Below, piece after piece: positions 8,443-19,897 of a DNA stretch of 35,162 bases. The stretch is taken from contig NZ_JANXRJ010000178.1 in NCBI RefSeq assembly GCF_025353065.1, forward strand, positions 1 through 35,162, written 5' to 3'. The notes beneath the pieces were generated by a model, which searched no databases, had not been told where the DNA came from, and worked only from the letters and a program-made list of their open reading frames with translations. A program made the translations under genes and the position numbers. Position 1 is the first letter of the stretch. Each line of letters begins with the position of its first letter. This DNA is from Lapillicoccus sp. (GTDB lineage Bacteria > Actinomycetota > Actinomycetes > Actinomycetales > Dermatophilaceae).

Positions 8443-10424
8443 CACTGCATCACCCAGACGGCACCGAGGATGATGACGACGCCGGCCAGCATCGTCAGGG
8501 CATAGCTGCGGACGTAGCCGTTCTGGAGCTTGCGCAGCCTGGTCGAGGCCCCGATGACGAGGGCGCCGAGCCCGCTCGCCGCCCCGTCGATGCCCCGGGT
8601 GTCGGTGAAGACGAGGGAGCGGGTGAGGTGGATGCCGGGCCGCATCAGGGCGCCCTCGTTGACGGCGTCCTGGTAGAGGTCGTTGCGGGCCGCCTGGGTC
8701 ACGAGGTTGCCGTGGGGGGCGATCTCCGGCACGACGTCACGCACGTAGCGGACCCACGCGAGCCCGGCCCCGGCGAGGACGAGCACCAGGGTGAGCCCGA
8801 GCAGGAGGTTGGCCGGCAGCACCGGTTCCCCTTCCGTCCCTGCCGTGATCCCGAACACGGGGTTCAACCACGACTGGAGCAGGCTGGTCTGGCCGAAGCC
8901 GAGGATGGCGCCGAGGACCACGGAGCCGAACGCGAGCACCATCATCGGGATCGTCATCGTCAACGGGGACTCGTGCGGGTGGTGGATGTCCTCGGTCCAG
9001 CGCTTCTTGCCGTGGAAGGTCATGAAGAACAGGCGCGACATGTAGAACGCCGTGATACCCGCACCGATGAGTGCGGCCAGGCCGAAGACCCACGGCCGCC
9101 AGCCCTCCCCGATGAACGCGGCCTCGATGATCTTGTCCTTGGACCAGTAGCCGGCGAAGGGTGGGACGCCGAGGATGGCGAGCCACCCCATCATGAAGGT
9201 GGCCCAGGTGATCGTCATGACCGTGCGCAGACCACCGAAGCGCCTCATGTTGACCTGGTCGTTCATCCCGTGCATGACCGAACCGGCGCCGAGGAACATC
9301 CCGGCCTTGAAGAAGCCGTGGGTGAGCAGGTGGAAGATCGCGAACACATAGCCGACCGGACCGAGTCCGGCGGCCAGCATCATGTAGCCGATCTGGCTCA
9401 TCGTCGAGGCGGCGAGCGCCTTCTTCATGTCGTCCTTCGCGCACCCGACGACGGCCCCGAAGAGCAGGGTGATCGCGCCGACGATGACGACGACCAGCTG
9501 CGCGGTGGGCGATCCCTCGAAGATGGCGTGGCTGCGCACGACGAGGTAGACGCCCGCCGTCACCATGGTCGCCGCGTGGATCAGCGCGGACACCGGTGTC
9601 GGGCCGGCCATCGCGTCGCCGAGCCAGCTCTGCAGGGGGAACTGGGCCGACTTGCCGCAGGCCCCGAGGAGCAGGAAGAGGCCCATCGCGGTGAGCGCCC
9701 CCGGGCTGGCGTTGGCGGCCCCGGCGTCGACGGAGGCGAAGTCCACGTGGCCGAACTGGAAGAACATGATCATGATCGCGACGGACAGCCCGAGGTCACC
9801 CACGCGGTTGGCGATGAAGGCCTTGTTGGCAGCCGTCGCATACGCCGGGTTGTCGTTCCAGAACCCGATCAGCAGCCACGACGCGAGGCCGACGCCCTCC
9901 CAGCCGACGTAGAGCAGCAGGTAGCTGTCGGCCGTGACCAGGAGCAGCATCGCCGCGACGAAGAGGTTGAGGTAGGCGAAGAACTTCCGCTTGTCGGGGT
10001 CGTCCTTCATGTAGCCCAAGGAGTAGACGTGGATGAGCGACCCGACGAACGTAATGAGCAGCACGAAGGCCATCGACAGCGGGTCGAGGCGCTGGCCGGC
10101 GTCGAGGTTGAAGGAGCCGACGTTGATCCACGAGAAGAGGTGGAGGTGGGCGGCCCGGTCGGCGTCCGCGCGGCCGGCCATCGAGATGACGACGAGCAGA
10201 CCCACGACGAACGAGCCCCAGGACAGCAGGGTCGCGAGGAGGGGTCCGAACGCGTTGGTGCGCTTGCCACCCACGAGCAGGATGGCGGCCCCCAGCGCGG
10301 GGAGCGCGACGAGCAGCCAGGCGTATGCCGTGATGCCCGACGCCGTGACGGCGGTCACCGGCCCCTCCCCAGCGAGGGCGACCGGCCCGGCATACGCACC
10401 GAGTCCGTTGGTGAGTGTGTGCAC
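8442..10424 (-). CDS. nuoL: NADH-quinone oxidoreductase subunit L
   Basis: This is the largest antiporter-like subunit (660 aa) and the distal end of the proton-pumping arm, carrying the long lateral helix in the known structures. Diagnostic segments are [20 protein letters not shown] (TM5 Glu), [17 protein letters not shown], and [22 protein letters not shown]. The GTG start at 10424 is supported by AAGGAG at 10434-10439 on the minus strand, 9 nt upstream, which overlaps the TAA stop of nuoK. This is one of the two junctions inside the nuo cluster without a start/stop overlap. The N-terminus carries two copies of the CGGCATAC motif (10323, 10389) as Tyr-Ala/Ala-Tyr codons. Confidence 0.96.
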   Translation of the reverse strand: MHTLTNGLGAYAGPVALAGEGPVTAVTASGITAYAWLLVALPALGAAILLVGGKRTNAFGPLLATLLSWGSFVVGLLVVISMAGRADADRAAHLHLFSWINVGSFNLDAGQRLDPLSMAFVLLITFVGSLIHVYSLGYMKDDPDKRKFFAYLNLFVAAMLLLVTADSYLLLYVGWEGVGLASWLLIGFWNDNPAYATAANKAFIANRVGDLGLSVAIMIMFFQFGHVDFASVDAGAANASPGALTAMGLFLLLGACGKSAQFPLQSWLGDAMAGPTPVSALIHAATMVTAGVYLVVRSHAIFEGSPTAQLVVVIVGAITLLFGAVVGCAKDDMKKALAASTMSQIGYMMLAAGLGPVGYVFAIFHLLTHGFFKAGMFLGAGSVMHGMNDQVNMRRFGGLRTVMTITWATFMMGWLAILGVPPFAGYWSKDKIIEAAFIGEGWRPWVFGLAALIGAGITAFYMSRLFFMTFHGKKRWTEDIHHPHESPLTMTIPMMVLAFGSVVLGAILGFGQTSLLQSWLNPVFGITAGTEGEPVLPANLLLGLTLVLVLAGAGLAWVRYVRDVVPEIAPHGNLVTQAARNDLYQDAVNEGALMRPGIHLTRSLVFTDTRGIDGAASGLGALVIGASTRLRKLQNGYVRSYALTMLAGVVIILGAVWVMQ

Positions 10425-10433
10425 TCCTGGTCG

Positions 10434-10440
10434 CTCCTTA
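10434..10440 (-). promoter_or_regulatory. SD of nuoL embedding the nuoK stop codon
   Basis: TAAGGAG on the minus strand contains both the TAA stop of nuoK and the AAGGAG ribosome-binding site of nuoL, 9 nt before its GTG. It decides the nuoL start and implies coupling through ribosome reinitiation. Confidence 0.7.
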
Positions 10441-10737
10441 CAGCTTCATCAGGTTGGCGGAGTCGACGGAGGCCGACCGGCGGGCCCGGAAGATCGCCAT
10501 GATGATGGCGAGCCCGACGACGACCTCGGCCGCAGCGACGACCATAACGAAGAGTGCAATGACCTGTCCGTCCAGGGTGCCGTGGACGCGGGCGAAGGTG
10601 ACGAAGGCGAGGTTGGTCGCGTTGAGCATCAGCTCGACGCCCATGAAGACGATGATCGCGTTACGGCGCAGCAGCACCGTGACCGCGCCGATCGAGAAGA
10701 GGATCGTCGCGAGGTAGATGTAGTGGCTGAGGCTCAT
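10438..10737 (-). CDS. nuoK: NADH-quinone oxidoreductase subunit K
   Basis: This small membrane subunit (99 aa, normal length) has three helices. [16 protein letters not shown] contains the first conserved membrane Glu, and [13 protein letters not shown] the second; both belong to the proton path at the junction between the quinone site and the antiporter subunits. The ATG overlaps the nuoJ stop by 4 nt (ATGA). Its TAA stop forms part of the nuoL SD. Confidence 0.96.
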   Translation of the reverse strand: MSLSHYIYLATILFSIGAVTVLLRRNAIIVFMGVELMLNATNLAFVTFARVHGTLDGQVIALFVMVVAAAEVVVGLAIIMAIFRARRSASVDSANLMKL

Positions 10738-11513
10738 CGGGCGCTCCCGTCCTCGATCTCGGCCTCGATGGCCTGCTCGGCGGCGTGGAAGGTGATCGGC
10801 GTGGCGACCTGGTCACGGGAGACCAGGACCCGCGAGACCGACAGCTCGCTCGGTGTGCCGTCGGGGAGCAGGGCCGGGGTGTCGACCGCGTTGTGGCGCG
10901 CGTAGACCCCGGGCGCCGGCAGGCCGGCGACGTAGGTGTTCTCGCGGACCCGTCGCTGCGACCACTCCCGCTGGCTGAGCTTCTCGGTCAGCCGCTGGCG
11001 GTGAGCCAGCACCATGGCCCCGATCGCCGCGGTGATCAGCAGGGCGGAGGTGAGCTCGAAGGCCCAGACGTACTTGCCGAAGACGAGGAACGCCACACCG
11101 CTGATGTTGCCGCCACCGTCGGCGGGGTTGTTGACCGCCTCGAGCCCCTTGGTCGCCGGCAGGGTGATGCTGCCGAGCGCGAGGAACATCACGACGGCGA
11201 GACCGAGGCCGAGGACGTAGCCCGCGACCCGCTGGCCCTTGATCGTCTCGACGATGGAGTCGGAGGAGTCGATGCCGACGAGCATCAGCACGAAGAGGAA
11301 GAGCATCATCACGGCGCCGGTGTAGACGAAGATCTGGACGATGCCGAGGAACTCCGCCTGCTCCATGACATAGAGGACGCCGAGGTTGATCATCACGAAG
11401 GCCATGCACAGGGCGGCGTGGACGGCCTTGCGGACGAAGACCAGCCCGAGCGCCGCGACCACCATGAGGGTGCCGAGGATCCAGAAACCGACAGCCTCGC
11501 CGGTGCCGGTCAT
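10734..11513 (-). CDS. nuoJ: NADH-quinone oxidoreductase subunit J
   Basis: This 259 aa membrane subunit has five predicted helices in the first about 170 residues, including [22 protein letters not shown], the signature NuoJ helix. It is longer than the E. coli protein (about 184 aa) because of a hydrophilic C-terminal tail of roughly 85 residues (from about [20 protein letters not shown]), a feature common in actinobacteria and of unknown role. ATG start overlaps the nuoI stop by 4 nt. Confidence 0.95.
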   Translation of the reverse strand: MTGTGEAVGFWILGTLMVVAALGLVFVRKAVHAALCMAFVMINLGVLYVMEQAEFLGIVQIFVYTGAVMMLFLFVLMLVGIDSSDSIVETIKGQRVAGYVLGLGLAVVMFLALGSITLPATKGLEAVNNPADGGGNISGVAFLVFGKYVWAFELTSALLITAAIGAMVLAHRQRLTEKLSQREWSQRRVRENTYVAGLPAPGVYARHNAVDTPALLPDGTPSELSVSRVLVSRDQVATPITFHAAEQAIEAEIEDGSAR

Positions 11514-12259
11514 CGGCGGTTGCTCTCGAGAGAGGCGACCTCGTCGGCGTGGTCGTGGGCCCAGGCCTCCTGCTCACGGGTCGAGCCGGTGACCTTGCCG
11601 AGGTAGTAGTCGCGCTCCTCCATCCCGTCGACCATCGGGTGCGGCGACGGCAGCATGCCCTCCTGCACCGGGGCGAGCAGCTGGTCCTTGGTGAAGATGA
11701 GGTCGCCACGGTTGTTGTCCGCGAGCTCGTAGACGTTGGTCATCGTCAGTGCCCGGGTCGGGCAGGCCTCGATGCACAGCCCGCAGAAGATGCAGCGCAA
11801 GTAGTTGATCTGGTAGACGCGACCGAAACGCTCGCCGGGCGAGAACCGACCGGTACCGCCCTCCGCGATCGGGGTGTCGTCGTTGCTCGCGCCCTCGACG
11901 AGGATGGCGTCGGCCGGGCAGGCCCAGGCGCAGAGCTCGCACCCGATGCACTTCTCGAGGCCGTCCGGGTGCCGGTTGAGCTGGTGACGACCGTGGTAGC
12001 GGGCCTCGGTGGGCCGTTTGACCTCGGGATACTCCTCGGTCAGGACCTTGCGGAACATCGTCGCGAAGGTCACGCCGAAGCCGCCCAAGGGGGCGAGGAA
12101 GTCGGCGATACCGCCACCCTGACGCTCCGGGACCGACGACGAGGACGAGGTCGGACGCCCGTCACCGCTGCCGGGGACCGGGCGGGACATCGGCGGCACC
12201 TGACGTTTTGCCGGTGGGGTGGCGGGGGGGGTAGGTGGCTGGGTGGTGTCGTCAGCCAC
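11510..12259 (-). CDS. nuoI: NADH-quinone oxidoreductase subunit I (two 4Fe-4S clusters)
   Basis: This 249 aa peripheral-arm subunit carries clusters N6a and N6b, bound by [12 protein letters not shown] and [12 protein letters not shown], which pass electrons towards NuoB. An N-terminal Pro/Ser-rich stretch of about 50 residues precedes the conserved [19 protein letters not shown] segment. An in-frame ATG lies at 12265, but AAGGAGG abuts it with no spacing; the GTG at 12259 has the same SD at an ideal 6 nt. I therefore call the GTG, overlapping nuoH by 8 nt. The two starts differ by only two residues. Confidence 0.95.
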   Translation of the reverse strand: MADDTTQPPTPPATPPAKRQVPPMSRPVPGSGDGRPTSSSSSVPERQGGGIADFLAPLGGFGVTFATMFRKVLTEEYPEVKRPTEARYHGRHQLNRHPDGLEKCIGCELCAWACPADAILVEGASNDDTPIAEGGTGRFSPGERFGRVYQINYLRCIFCGLCIEACPTRALTMTNVYELADNNRGDLIFTKDQLLAPVQEGMLPSPHPMVDGMEERDYYLGKVTGSTREQEAWAHDHADEVASLESNRR

Positions 12260-13799
12260 GGCCATCCTCCTTCGGTGTCGTGATGGTGGCGGTCGAGCCA
12301 GCTCCGGACGCGGTGCCGGTCACGCTGCCGGTGACGGTCGCGGAACCGGCGCCCACCCCGGCGGGCACGCCGACCGGGACGGCGTCGGGCTCACGGCCGT
12401 CGCGGGTGTAGATCGCGGCAGCGGACGCCCGGATGGGCTCCCTGAGCGTCTGTCCCGGCAGGGGCGGAACAGGGTATCCGCCGGCGAAGGGGTCGATCTC
12501 CGTCGGCACCCGGTTGGTGACCGCCCGAGCCTCCTCGTCCGCCCGCCGGTTGTCCCAGACCCACGAGACGGCGAGCGCGACGACGGCGATCACCCCCACG
12601 GCGAACAGGGTGGCCGTCGGTATCACCCGGTTGACGCCGGGGACGGTCACCTGACCACCACCGAACCAGCCGTTCTGGGAGCCGCGGATGAACGCCACGG
12701 CAACGACCCAGAGGAGCGTGATCGGGATGAGGAACTTCCAGCCGAAGCGCATGAACTGGTCGTAGCGCACCCGCGGCAGCGAGCCACGCAGCCAGACGAA
12801 GAAGAACATGAAGGTCCACAGCTTGGCGGTGAACCAGAAGATGCCCCACCAGCCACCGCTGAACATGTTGTTGTTGATCAGCGAGACCAGCGGCGGGGCC
12901 TGCCAGCCGCCGAGGAACACCGTCGTCGCCAGCGCGGCGACGGTGAACATGTTGATGTACTCCCCGAGGAAGAACATCGCGAAGCGCATCGAGCCGTACT
13001 CGGTGTGGAACCCACCGGTGAGCTCACCCTCGCCCTCGGCGAGGTCGAAGGGCAGCCGGTTGGTCTCACCGACCATCGTCACGAGGTAGACGGCGAAGGA
13101 GAAGAACGCCGGGATCATGTACCAGAGCGAGGACTGTCCGGAGACGATCTGCGAGGTCGACATCGAGCCGCTGTAGATGAAGACCGCGACGAGGCTGAGG
13201 CCCATCGCGATCTCGTAGGAGATCACCTGGGCGGTCGAGCGCAGCCCCCCGAGCAGGGGATAGGTGGAGCCGGAGGACCAGCCCGCGAGGACGATGCCGT
13301 AGACCCCCACCGAGCCGACGGCGAGCACGAGCAGCACGGCGATCGGGAAGTCGGTCAGCTGCAGCGGCGTCATGTGGCCGAACATCGACGCCTTGTTGCC
13401 CATCGGGATGATCGCGAACGAGACGAACGCCATCGTCGCGGTGATGAGCGGCGCCAGGGTGAAGATGATCTTGTCGGCCGCGGCCGGGGTGACGTCTTCC
13501 TTGAGCATCGACTTCAGGCCGTCGGCGAGGGTCTGGAGCAGCCCGAACGGTCCGGCTCGGTTGGGGCCGGGACGCTGCTGCATCCGACCGATGACGCGCC
13601 GCTCGAACCAGATGACCAGCAGGGTGCTGATGAGCAGGTAGACGAAGATGAGCAGGGCCTTGATCAGCGACAGCCACCACGGTGTGTCGGAGAAGTCGGC
13701 CTTGGGGTTGTCGACCAGCGGGATCACGAGGGAGCCGGCGGCAGGGAGGCCGGGCACCTGGGCGACGAGGCCGGGCAGCTGGGCCAGCAGCTGAGACAT
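12252..13799 (-). CDS. nuoH: NADH-quinone oxidoreductase subunit H
   Basis: This 515 aa membrane subunit forms much of the quinone-access chamber. It shows [20 protein letters not shown] and [20 protein letters not shown], two of the most conserved NuoH loops. After the last helix there is a hydrophilic, Val/Thr/Gly-rich C-terminal tail of about 95 residues, longer than in E. coli NuoH (about 325 aa). The ATG overlaps the nuoG stop by one base (TGATG), and its 3' end overlaps nuoI. The tail is low in complexity and likely dispensable (inference). Confidence 0.95.
   Translation of the reverse strand: MSQLLAQLPGLVAQVPGLPAAGSLVIPLVDNPKADFSDTPWWLSLIKALLIFVYLLISTLLVIWFERRVIGRMQQRPGPNRAGPFGLLQTLADGLKSMLKEDVTPAAADKIIFTLAPLITATMAFVSFAIIPMGNKASMFGHMTPLQLTDFPIAVLLVLAVGSVGVYGIVLAGWSSGSTYPLLGGLRSTAQVISYEIAMGLSLVAVFIYSGSMSTSQIVSGQSSLWYMIPAFFSFAVYLVTMVGETNRLPFDLAEGEGELTGGFHTEYGSMRFAMFFLGEYINMFTVAALATTVFLGGWQAPPLVSLINNNMFSGGWWGIFWFTAKLWTFMFFFVWLRGSLPRVRYDQFMRFGWKFLIPITLLWVVAVAFIRGSQNGWFGGGQVTVPGVNRVIPTATLFAVGVIAVVALAVSWVWDNRRADEEARAVTNRVPTEIDPFAGGYPVPPLPGQTLREPIRASAAAIYTRDGREPDAVPVGVPAGVGAGSATVTGSVTGTASGAGSTATITTPKEDGRG
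12266..12272 (-). promoter_or_regulatory. SD deciding the nuoI start
   Basis: AAGGAGG on the minus strand abuts the ATG at 12265 but is 6 nt from the GTG at 12259, so it favours the GTG. Confidence 0.6.
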
Positions 13800-16348
13800 C
13801 AGCGGACCCCTTCCTTGGTGACGGTGACTTCCTTGGTGACGGTGACTCGGGCGCCTGCGCCGACGCCGAGGGTAGTCCTGATCTGCGACCCGGCGGAGTT
13901 CGTCGGCAGCCAGACGACCCCGTCGACGGCATCGGGGGTCAGCTCCAGCGGGACGCTGAGCGACCCGTGCGCGGTGCTGACCCGGACGTGGTCGCCGTGG
14001 TCGGCGCCGATGCGCAGGGCGCCGGCCGCGTTGACCCGTAGGACAGCCTTCGGAGCCGTGCCCGCGAGGAAGGGCTCGCCGTCCTGGAGGCGGCCCTTGT
14101 CGAGCAGGGTCGCCCAGGTGGCGAGGACGAAGTCGCCCGACGCCGGATCGCCGGAGGACGCCGGATCGGTGGCCGACCCAGGGCCGGTGGCCGGGGCGGC
14201 ATACGCGCTGGTGGCCGGGGTCCGGACCGGGCGGGTGCCGCTCCACGGCCCGAGGGCTTCCCACTGCGAGTGGACCTGGCGCTGGGTCTTGGTCTCGAGG
14301 AAGAAGCCGAGCTCGGCCGCGAGCATGTCGAGCACCCGGTGGTCGCTCATCGCGTTGGTCACGAGCGCCGCCTCGAAGTGCCGCTGCCGGCCCTCCCAGT
14401 TGACGAACGTGCCGACCTTCTCGGACGGGGGGGCGACGGGCAGCACCACGTCGGCGATCGCTGTGACGGCGGACTCGCGCACCTCGAGGGAGACGACGAA
14501 GGTCTTGGCCAGCGCCTCCTCGATGGTGTCGAGGCCGAGGTCGGCCGGGTCGACGCCGCCGATGACCAGAGCGTCGATGGCTCCGGAGCAGGCGGCGGCG
14601 ACGATCGCCGCCGTGTCACGGGCGGGGGTCTCGGGGAGGCCGACGACGTCCCAGACCTCGGCGACCTCGGCGCGGGCGCTCGGGTCGGCCGACGGGCGAC
14701 CACCCGGCAGCAGTGCGCCGACGGCGCCGTTCTCCAGGGCCCCTCGCTCGCCGGCCCGGCGCGGGATCCAGGCCAGGCGGGCGCCGGTGCGTCCGGCGAG
14801 GGCCGCTGCGGCCGAGAGGGCCCCGGGGACCGTCGCCAACCGTTCGCCGACCAGGATGATGCCGCCCTCGGCGAGGGCGGACTCGGCATGCTGACCGACG
14901 CGCATCGAGCCGAGCTCGGCGAGGGTCGCCGTCTCGGCTCCGGGGGCGGTGGGCAGCAGCGTGCCCGACAGCTTGTGCAGGCCGCGGCTGGTGAAGGGCG
15001 CGACGGCGTACACCGCGGTGCGGTTCTTGCGGACAGCCTTCCGCAGGCGCAGGAAGACGATCGCCGCCTCGTCCTCGGGCTCGAAGCCGACGAGCAGGAC
15101 CGCGGCGGCCTGCTCGAGGTCACTGAAGGTCACGGCGCCGCTCTCGGGTCCCGTGGTCACGACGTGGGTCGACAGGAAGTCGAGCTCCTCGGCGGAGTGG
15201 GGGCGCGCCCGGAAGTCGACATCGTTGGTGTGCAACGCAACTCGCGCGAACTTGCCGTAGGCGTAGGCGTCCTCCGCGGTGACGCGACCACCCACGAGGA
15301 CACCCGCGGCCCGCGAGCGTCGCAGACCCGCGGCCGCGGCCTCGAGGGCCTCCGGCCACCCCGACGCCTGCAGCTCGCCGTTCTCGTCGCGCACGAGCGG
15401 CACGCCGAGGCGGTCGTCGAGCGTGGGCCACATGAAGGCCCAGCGCCCCTTGTCGCAGTTCCACTCCTCGTTGACGCTGGGGTCGTTGGCCGCCATCCGG
15501 CGCAGGACGGTGCCGCGACGGTGATCGGTGCGGATCGCGCAACCGGACGCGCAGCCCTCGCAGATCGTCGGCGTCGACACGAGGTCGAAGGGCCGCGAGC
15601 GGAAGCGGTATGCCGCGCCGGTCAGGGCCCCGACCGGACAGATCTGGACGGTGTTGCCGGAGAAGTAGGACTCGAACGGCTGGCTCTCGTAGATGCCGAC
15701 CTGCTGCAGCGCACCACGCTCGACGAGCGCGATGAAGGGGTCTCCCGCGATCTGGTCGGAGAAGCGCGTGCACCGCGCGCAGAGGACGCATCGCTCGCGG
15801 TCGAGGAGGACCTGGCTCGAGATCTTGATCGGCTTGGGATAGGTGCGCTTGACGTCCTGGAAGCGCGAGACGGCCCGGCCGTTGCTCATCGCCTGGTTCT
15901 GCAGGGGGCACTCGCCGCCCTTGTCGCAGACGGGGCAGTCGAGCGGGTGGTTGATCAGCAGCAGCTCCATCACGCCGTGCTGCGCCTTGTCGGCCACCGC
16001 AGAGGTGTGCTGCGTCTTGACCTGCATCCCCTCGGACACGCTCATCGTGCAGGATGCCTGCGGCTTCGGCATGGCCCGCATGGTGCCGTCGGGGCCCGGC
16101 GTCGAGACGTCGACCAGGCACTGGCGGCAGGCGCCCACAGGCTCGAGCAGCGGGTGGTCGCAGAACCGCGGGATCTGCACCCCGACCTGCTCCGCGGCCC
16201 GGATGACGAGGGTCCCCTTCGGCACCGAGACCGGGACGCCGTCGATCGTGACGTTGACGCCCGCCGCGCGGACCGGCGTCGCGGCGTTGCCACCGCTGCT
16301 GACGGCGTTGCCGCCCGCGCTGGGGCTCGTGGTGGGTGTGGTCGTCAT
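13799..16348 (-). CDS. nuoG: NADH-quinone oxidoreductase subunit G
   Basis: This is the large iron-sulfur subunit (849 aa). After a Ser/Gly/Thr-rich N-terminus it has the 2Fe-2S motif ([15 protein letters not shown]), the His/Cys cluster region [15 protein letters not shown], and [10 protein letters not shown]. It then has CEGCASGC with a further Cys about 40 residues on (EEWNCDKG), the arrangement for the extra N7 4Fe-4S cluster found in E. coli and Thermus NuoG. A molybdopterin-oxidoreductase-like region and a molydopterin-dinucleotide-binding-type C-terminus follow. The ATG overlaps nuoF by 4 nt. The last residues are a perfect repeat of VTVTKE encoded by an 18-bp duplication. Confidence 0.95.
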   Translation of the reverse strand: MTTTPTTSPSAGGNAVSSGGNAATPVRAAGVNVTIDGVPVSVPKGTLVIRAAEQVGVQIPRFCDHPLLEPVGACRQCLVDVSTPGPDGTMRAMPKPQASCTMSVSEGMQVKTQHTSAVADKAQHGVMELLLINHPLDCPVCDKGGECPLQNQAMSNGRAVSRFQDVKRTYPKPIKISSQVLLDRERCVLCARCTRFSDQIAGDPFIALVERGALQQVGIYESQPFESYFSGNTVQICPVGALTGAAYRFRSRPFDLVSTPTICEGCASGCAIRTDHRRGTVLRRMAANDPSVNEEWNCDKGRWAFMWPTLDDRLGVPLVRDENGELQASGWPEALEAAAAGLRRSRAAGVLVGGRVTAEDAYAYGKFARVALHTNDVDFRARPHSAEELDFLSTHVVTTGPESGAVTFSDLEQAAAVLLVGFEPEDEAAIVFLRLRKAVRKNRTAVYAVAPFTSRGLHKLSGTLLPTAPGAETATLAELGSMRVGQHAESALAEGGIILVGERLATVPGALSAAAALAGRTGARLAWIPRRAGERGALENGAVGALLPGGRPSADPSARAEVAEVWDVVGLPETPARDTAAIVAAACSGAIDALVIGGVDPADLGLDTIEEALAKTFVVSLEVRESAVTAIADVVLPVAPPSEKVGTFVNWEGRQRHFEAALVTNAMSDHRVLDMLAAELGFFLETKTQRQVHSQWEALGPWSGTRPVRTPATSAYAAPATGPGSATDPASSGDPASGDFVLATWATLLDKGRLQDGEPFLAGTAPKAVLRVNAAGALRIGADHGDHVRVSTAHGSLSVPLELTPDAVDGVVWLPTNSAGSQIRTTLGVGAGARVTVTKEVTVTKEGVR
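13811..13846. repeat. Perfect 18-bp tandem duplication at the 3' end of nuoG
   Basis: The + strand reads TTCCTTGGTGACGGTGAC twice, at 13811-13828 and 13829-13846, with no differences. In nuoG (minus strand) it encodes VTVTKE twice, four residues before the stop. Perfect identity, including wobble positions, points to a recent in-frame slippage event. Confidence 0.9.
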
Positions 16349-17661
16349 GCGGACGCCGACTCCTTGTCGCTGGCGAAGTAGGACGAGGCATCCCGGTCGA
16401 ACGGGCAGTGCCCCAGCCGCAGGTGCTCGAGGTATTCCTCGCGGAAGTACTGCACGCTGCTGGTGATCGGCGACGTCGCACCGTCGCCCAGGGCGCAGAA
16501 CGACCGACCGAGGATGTTGTCGCAGATGTCGAGCAGCTTGTCGACGTCGGCCTCGCTCCCCTGACCGTGCTCCAGCCGCTCGAGGATCTGCGAGAGCCAC
16601 CAGGTGCCTTCCCGGCACGGGGTGCACTTGCCGCAGGACTCGTGCTTGTAGAAGTCGGTCCAGCGCTCGACGGCGCGCACGACGCACGTGGTCTCGTCGA
16701 AGATCTGCAGCGCGCGGGTGCCCAGCATGGAGCCGGCCGCGCCGACGGACTCGAAATCCAGTGGCACGTCGAGGTGCTCGTCGGTGAAGAGCGGCGTCGA
16801 CGAGCCGCCCGGGGTCCAGAACTTCAGCTTCTTGCCCCCACGCATCCCCCCGGCCATCTCGAGCAGCTCGCGCAGCGTGATGCCGAGGGGCGCCTCGAAC
16901 TGGCCCGGGCGGTTGACGTGACCGGACAGGCTGAAGATGCCGAAGCCGGTGGACTTCTCGGTGCCCATGTCCTTGAACCACTCGGAACCGTGCAGCAGGA
17001 TCGGCGGCACCGAGGCGATGGACTCGACGTTGTTGACCACGGTCGGGCGCGCGTAGAGACCGGCGACGGCGGGGAACGGCGGCTTGAGGCGCGGCTGGCC
17101 CCGACGTCCCTCGAGCGAGTCGAGCAGCGCCGTCTCCTCACCGCAGATGTAGGCCCCGGCGCCCGCGTGCACGGTGATGTCGAGGTCGAACCCGGTGCCG
17201 TGGATGTCCTTGCCGAGGTGGCCCGCGGCATACGCCTCCTCGACGGCCCTCATCAGCCGGCGGTAGACGTGCACGATCTCACCGCGGATGTAGATGAACG
17301 CGTGGTTGCAGCCGATGGCGTAGGACGTGATGATCATGCCCTCGATGAGGAAGTGGGGCGCCGCCATCATCAGCGGGGTGTCCTTGCACGTGCCCGGCTC
17401 GGACTCGTCGGCGTTGACGACGAGGTAGCGGGGGCCACCGTCCGGCGGGGGGAGGAAGCCCCACTTCATGCCGGTCGGGAAGCCGGCACCGCCGCGGCCG
17501 CGGAGCCCGGAGTCCTTCGTCATCGCGACGATCTCCTGCTGGCTCATGCCAAGCGCCTTCTTCAGCGCGGCATACCCCTCGTTGGCCTCGTAGGTCTTGA
17601 GGGTCCAGGACTGCGGGTGGTCCCAGAACTTGGTCAGGATCGGGCTCAGCTGCGTGCTCAC
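16345..17661 (-). CDS. nuoF: NADH-quinone oxidoreductase subunit F (NADH and FMN binding)
   Basis: This 438 aa catalytic subunit oxidises NADH with FMN and carries the N3 4Fe-4S cluster. Visible are the NADH-binding [15 protein letters not shown], the FMN-binding [15 protein letters not shown], and the cluster ligands [12 protein letters not shown] followed by SFCALGDGA. The start is GTG (17661), overlapping the nuoE stop by 4 nt (GTGA). Length is typical and all key residues are present. Confidence 0.97.
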   Translation of the reverse strand: MSTQLSPILTKFWDHPQSWTLKTYEANEGYAALKKALGMSQQEIVAMTKDSGLRGRGGAGFPTGMKWGFLPPPDGGPRYLVVNADESEPGTCKDTPLMMAAPHFLIEGMIITSYAIGCNHAFIYIRGEIVHVYRRLMRAVEEAYAAGHLGKDIHGTGFDLDITVHAGAGAYICGEETALLDSLEGRRGQPRLKPPFPAVAGLYARPTVVNNVESIASVPPILLHGSEWFKDMGTEKSTGFGIFSLSGHVNRPGQFEAPLGITLRELLEMAGGMRGGKKLKFWTPGGSSTPLFTDEHLDVPLDFESVGAAGSMLGTRALQIFDETTCVVRAVERWTDFYKHESCGKCTPCREGTWWLSQILERLEHGQGSEADVDKLLDICDNILGRSFCALGDGATSPITSSVQYFREEYLEHLRLGHCPFDRDASSYFASDKESASA

Positions 17662-18533
17662 GTGTCACCCTTCGCCGTGGTTGTTGTCGGTGTGGTGGGC
17701 GTCTGGCCGGGCCGCTCGTCGGGCGCGTTGGAGGGGGTGTCCGTCGACGAGGTGAGACCCGGTGTCAGTCCGCCGGCCTGCCCCGCAGCGCTGGCGTCCG
17801 GCGAGTGCTCGTCGCCCACGTCCCCCCGGCCGGGTGCCTTCCAGTTGTGCTCGTGCGCGAGCCGCAGGCCCACCAGGGAGGCCGGTCCGGCGCCCACGCC
17901 CTCGTCGGCGAGACCGTCGCTGAAGCCGGCGAGGACGCGTGAGACCTGCTTGAACGTGGAGACCGAGCGGGCGCCGCGAGTGGGGGCAACCGAGCGGCCG
18001 GCCCGCAGGTCGTCGACGAGCTCGATCGTGGACTCACGGGTCTGGTTGTCGAAGAACTCCCAGTTGGCCATCACGACCGGCGCGTAGTCGCACGCCGCGT
18101 TGCACTCGACCCTCTCGAGGGTGATCTTGCCGTCGGAGGTGGTCTCGTCGTGACCGACACCGAGGTGATCGCTCACGGACTCCCAGATCTGGTCGCCGCC
18201 CATGATCGCGCACAGGGTGTTGGTGCAGACCCCGACCGTGAACTCGCCGTTGGGGTGGCGCTTGTACTGCGTGTAGAACGTGGCGACCCCGCTCACCTCC
18301 GCGGTCTCGAGGTCGAGCAGCTCGGCGCAGAGCGCGATCCCGCGGCCCGAGACATAGCCGTCGACGCTCTGCACGAGGTGCAGCAGCGGCAGCAGCGCCG
18401 AGCGCGGCTGGGGGTAGCGCGCGATGACCAGCGCCGCGTCCTCGTGGAGCTGGGCGAGGACGTCGGCGGGGTAGGGCGACTTGCTCTCGGCGCTGACCGT
18501 GAGGTGGCCGGATGCCGTCTGGTCGGTCGTCAT
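17658..18533 (-). CDS. nuoE: NADH-quinone oxidoreductase subunit E (2Fe-2S)
   Basis: This 291 aa thioredoxin-like subunit binds cluster N1a through GVCTNTLC and, about 35-40 residues on, VECNAACDYAP. The core ends near residue 190. Beyond it is an about 100-residue, probably disordered tail rich in Gly, Ser, Pro and Thr (ending [13 protein letters not shown]). E. coli NuoE is about 166 aa, so nearly half this protein is extension; similar tails occur in actinobacteria. The ATG at 18533 overlaps the nuoD stop by one base; longer upstream frames lie within nuoD. Confidence 0.95.
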   Translation of the reverse strand: MTTDQTASGHLTVSAESKSPYPADVLAQLHEDAALVIARYPQPRSALLPLLHLVQSVDGYVSGRGIALCAELLDLETAEVSGVATFYTQYKRHPNGEFTVGVCTNTLCAIMGGDQIWESVSDHLGVGHDETTSDGKITLERVECNAACDYAPVVMANWEFFDNQTRESTIELVDDLRAGRSVAPTRGARSVSTFKQVSRVLAGFSDGLADEGVGAGPASLVGLRLAHEHNWKAPGRGDVGDEHSPDASAAGQAGGLTPGLTSSTDTPSNAPDERPGQTPTTPTTTTAKGDT

Positions 18534-19897
18534 CAGCGGTCGACCCCTCCCATCACCGGGTCGATGGAGGCGACGGCGACGATCACGTCGGCCATCTGAC
18601 CGCCCTCGCACATCGCGGCGACCGCCTGCAGGTTGTTGAAGGACGGGTCACGGAAGTGCACCCGGAACGGCCTCGTGCCCCCGTCGGACACGGCGTGGCA
18701 GCCCAGCTCGCCCTTGGCGCTCTCGACCGCGACGTAGACCTGCCCGGGCGGCACCCGGAACCCCTCCGTCACCAGCTTGAAGTGGTGGATGAGCGACTCC
18801 ATCGACTCGCCCATGATCTCGCGGATGTGGTCGAGGCTGTTGCCCTGGCCGTCGGTGCCGATGGCCAGCTGGGCCGGCCAGGCGATCTTCTTGTCCGCCA
18901 CCATGACGGGCGACCCGGGCGCGTGCGCCTGGAGCTTGGCGGTGGCCTGCTCGATGATCCGCAGCGACTGGTGCATCTCGTCGATGCGGATCCGCAGGCG
19001 GCCGTAGGCGTCGCACGTGTCCCGGGTGATGACGTCGAAGTCGTAGTCCTCGTAGCCGCAGTAGGGGGCGGACTTGCGCAGGTCGTGCGGCAGCCCGGCG
19101 GACCGCAGGATCGGGCCGGTCACCCCGAGGGCCATGCACCCGGTGAGGTCGAGGAACCCGACGTCGACGGTGCGCCCCTTGAGGATGGGGTTCTCGACGA
19201 GGAGCAGCTCGAGCTCCCGCAGCCCGCGACGCAGCTGCGGCATCGTGTCGCGGATCTTGTCGTAGACCCCGCGCGGCAGGTCCTGGGCGACGCCACCAGG
19301 ACGGATGTAGGCGTTGTTCATGCGCAGTCCGGTGATCATCTCGATGATCGACAGGATTCGCTCGCGCTCGCGGAACCCGACGGTCATCACCGTCGTCGCA
19401 CCCATCTCCAGGCCACCGGTGGCGAGGGCGACGAGGTGCGAGCTGAGCCGGGTCAGCTCCATCATGAGGACTCTGATGACTGAGGCGCGCTCGGGGATCT
19501 GGTCGGTGATACCGAGGAGCTTCTCCACCGCCAGGCAGAACGCCGTCTCCTGGAACATCGGCGTGAGGTAGTCCATCCGGGTGCAGAAGGTCACGCCCTG
19601 GGTCCAGGTGCGGAACTCCATGTTCTTCTCGATGCCGGTGTGCAGGTAGCCGATGCCCGCGCGGGTCTCGGTCACCGACTCGCCGTCGAGCTCGAGGATG
19701 AGTCGCAGGACGCCGTGCGTCGACGGGTGCTGGGGGCCCATGTTGACGACGATCCGCTCCTCGTGGAGCGAGGTCGCCTCGTCGACGAGGTCGTCCCAGT
19801 CGCCGCCCGAGGCGTTGAAGACCGCGGCACCCTCGGCGAAGGTCTCGTCGGCCGACGAGGTGGCGTAGGGGTCGCTGGCTGTGTGCTGAGTGGTCAT
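18533..19897 (-). CDS. nuoD: NADH-quinone oxidoreductase subunit D
   Basis: This 454 aa, 49-kDa-type subunit forms the quinone pocket with NuoB. It shows [21 protein letters not shown] with the quinone-interacting His, [19 protein letters not shown], and the C-terminal SFNNLQAV and [19 protein letters not shown], all family hallmarks. It is a separate polypeptide from NuoC, unlike the fused NuoCD of E. coli. It begins with about 40 variable residues. The ATG at 19897 overlaps the nuoC stop by 4 nt. Confidence 0.97.
   Translation of the reverse strand: MTTQHTASDPYATSSADETFAEGAAVFNASGGDWDDLVDEATSLHEERIVVNMGPQHPSTHGVLRLILELDGESVTETRAGIGYLHTGIEKNMEFRTWTQGVTFCTRMDYLTPMFQETAFCLAVEKLLGITDQIPERASVIRVLMMELTRLSSHLVALATGGLEMGATTVMTVGFRERERILSIIEMITGLRMNNAYIRPGGVAQDLPRGVYDKIRDTMPQLRRGLRELELLLVENPILKGRTVDVGFLDLTGCMALGVTGPILRSAGLPHDLRKSAPYCGYEDYDFDVITRDTCDAYGRLRIRIDEMHQSLRIIEQATAKLQAHAPGSPVMVADKKIAWPAQLAIGTDGQGNSLDHIREIMGESMESLIHHFKLVTEGFRVPPGQVYVAVESAKGELGCHAVSDGGTRPFRVHFRDPSFNNLQAVAAMCEGGQMADVIVAVASIDPVMGGVDR

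Noticed and set aside
5000..16381. Very long open frames (up to about 890 codons) on the + strand opposite the nuo genes, and similar ones opposite the + genes from 26 to 34 kb
   Set aside because: They are antisense shadows caused by the G/C-rich third positions. Their products are rich in Arg, Asp, Glu, Gly and His with no family motifs, while the opposite frames encode clear Nuo and other proteins.
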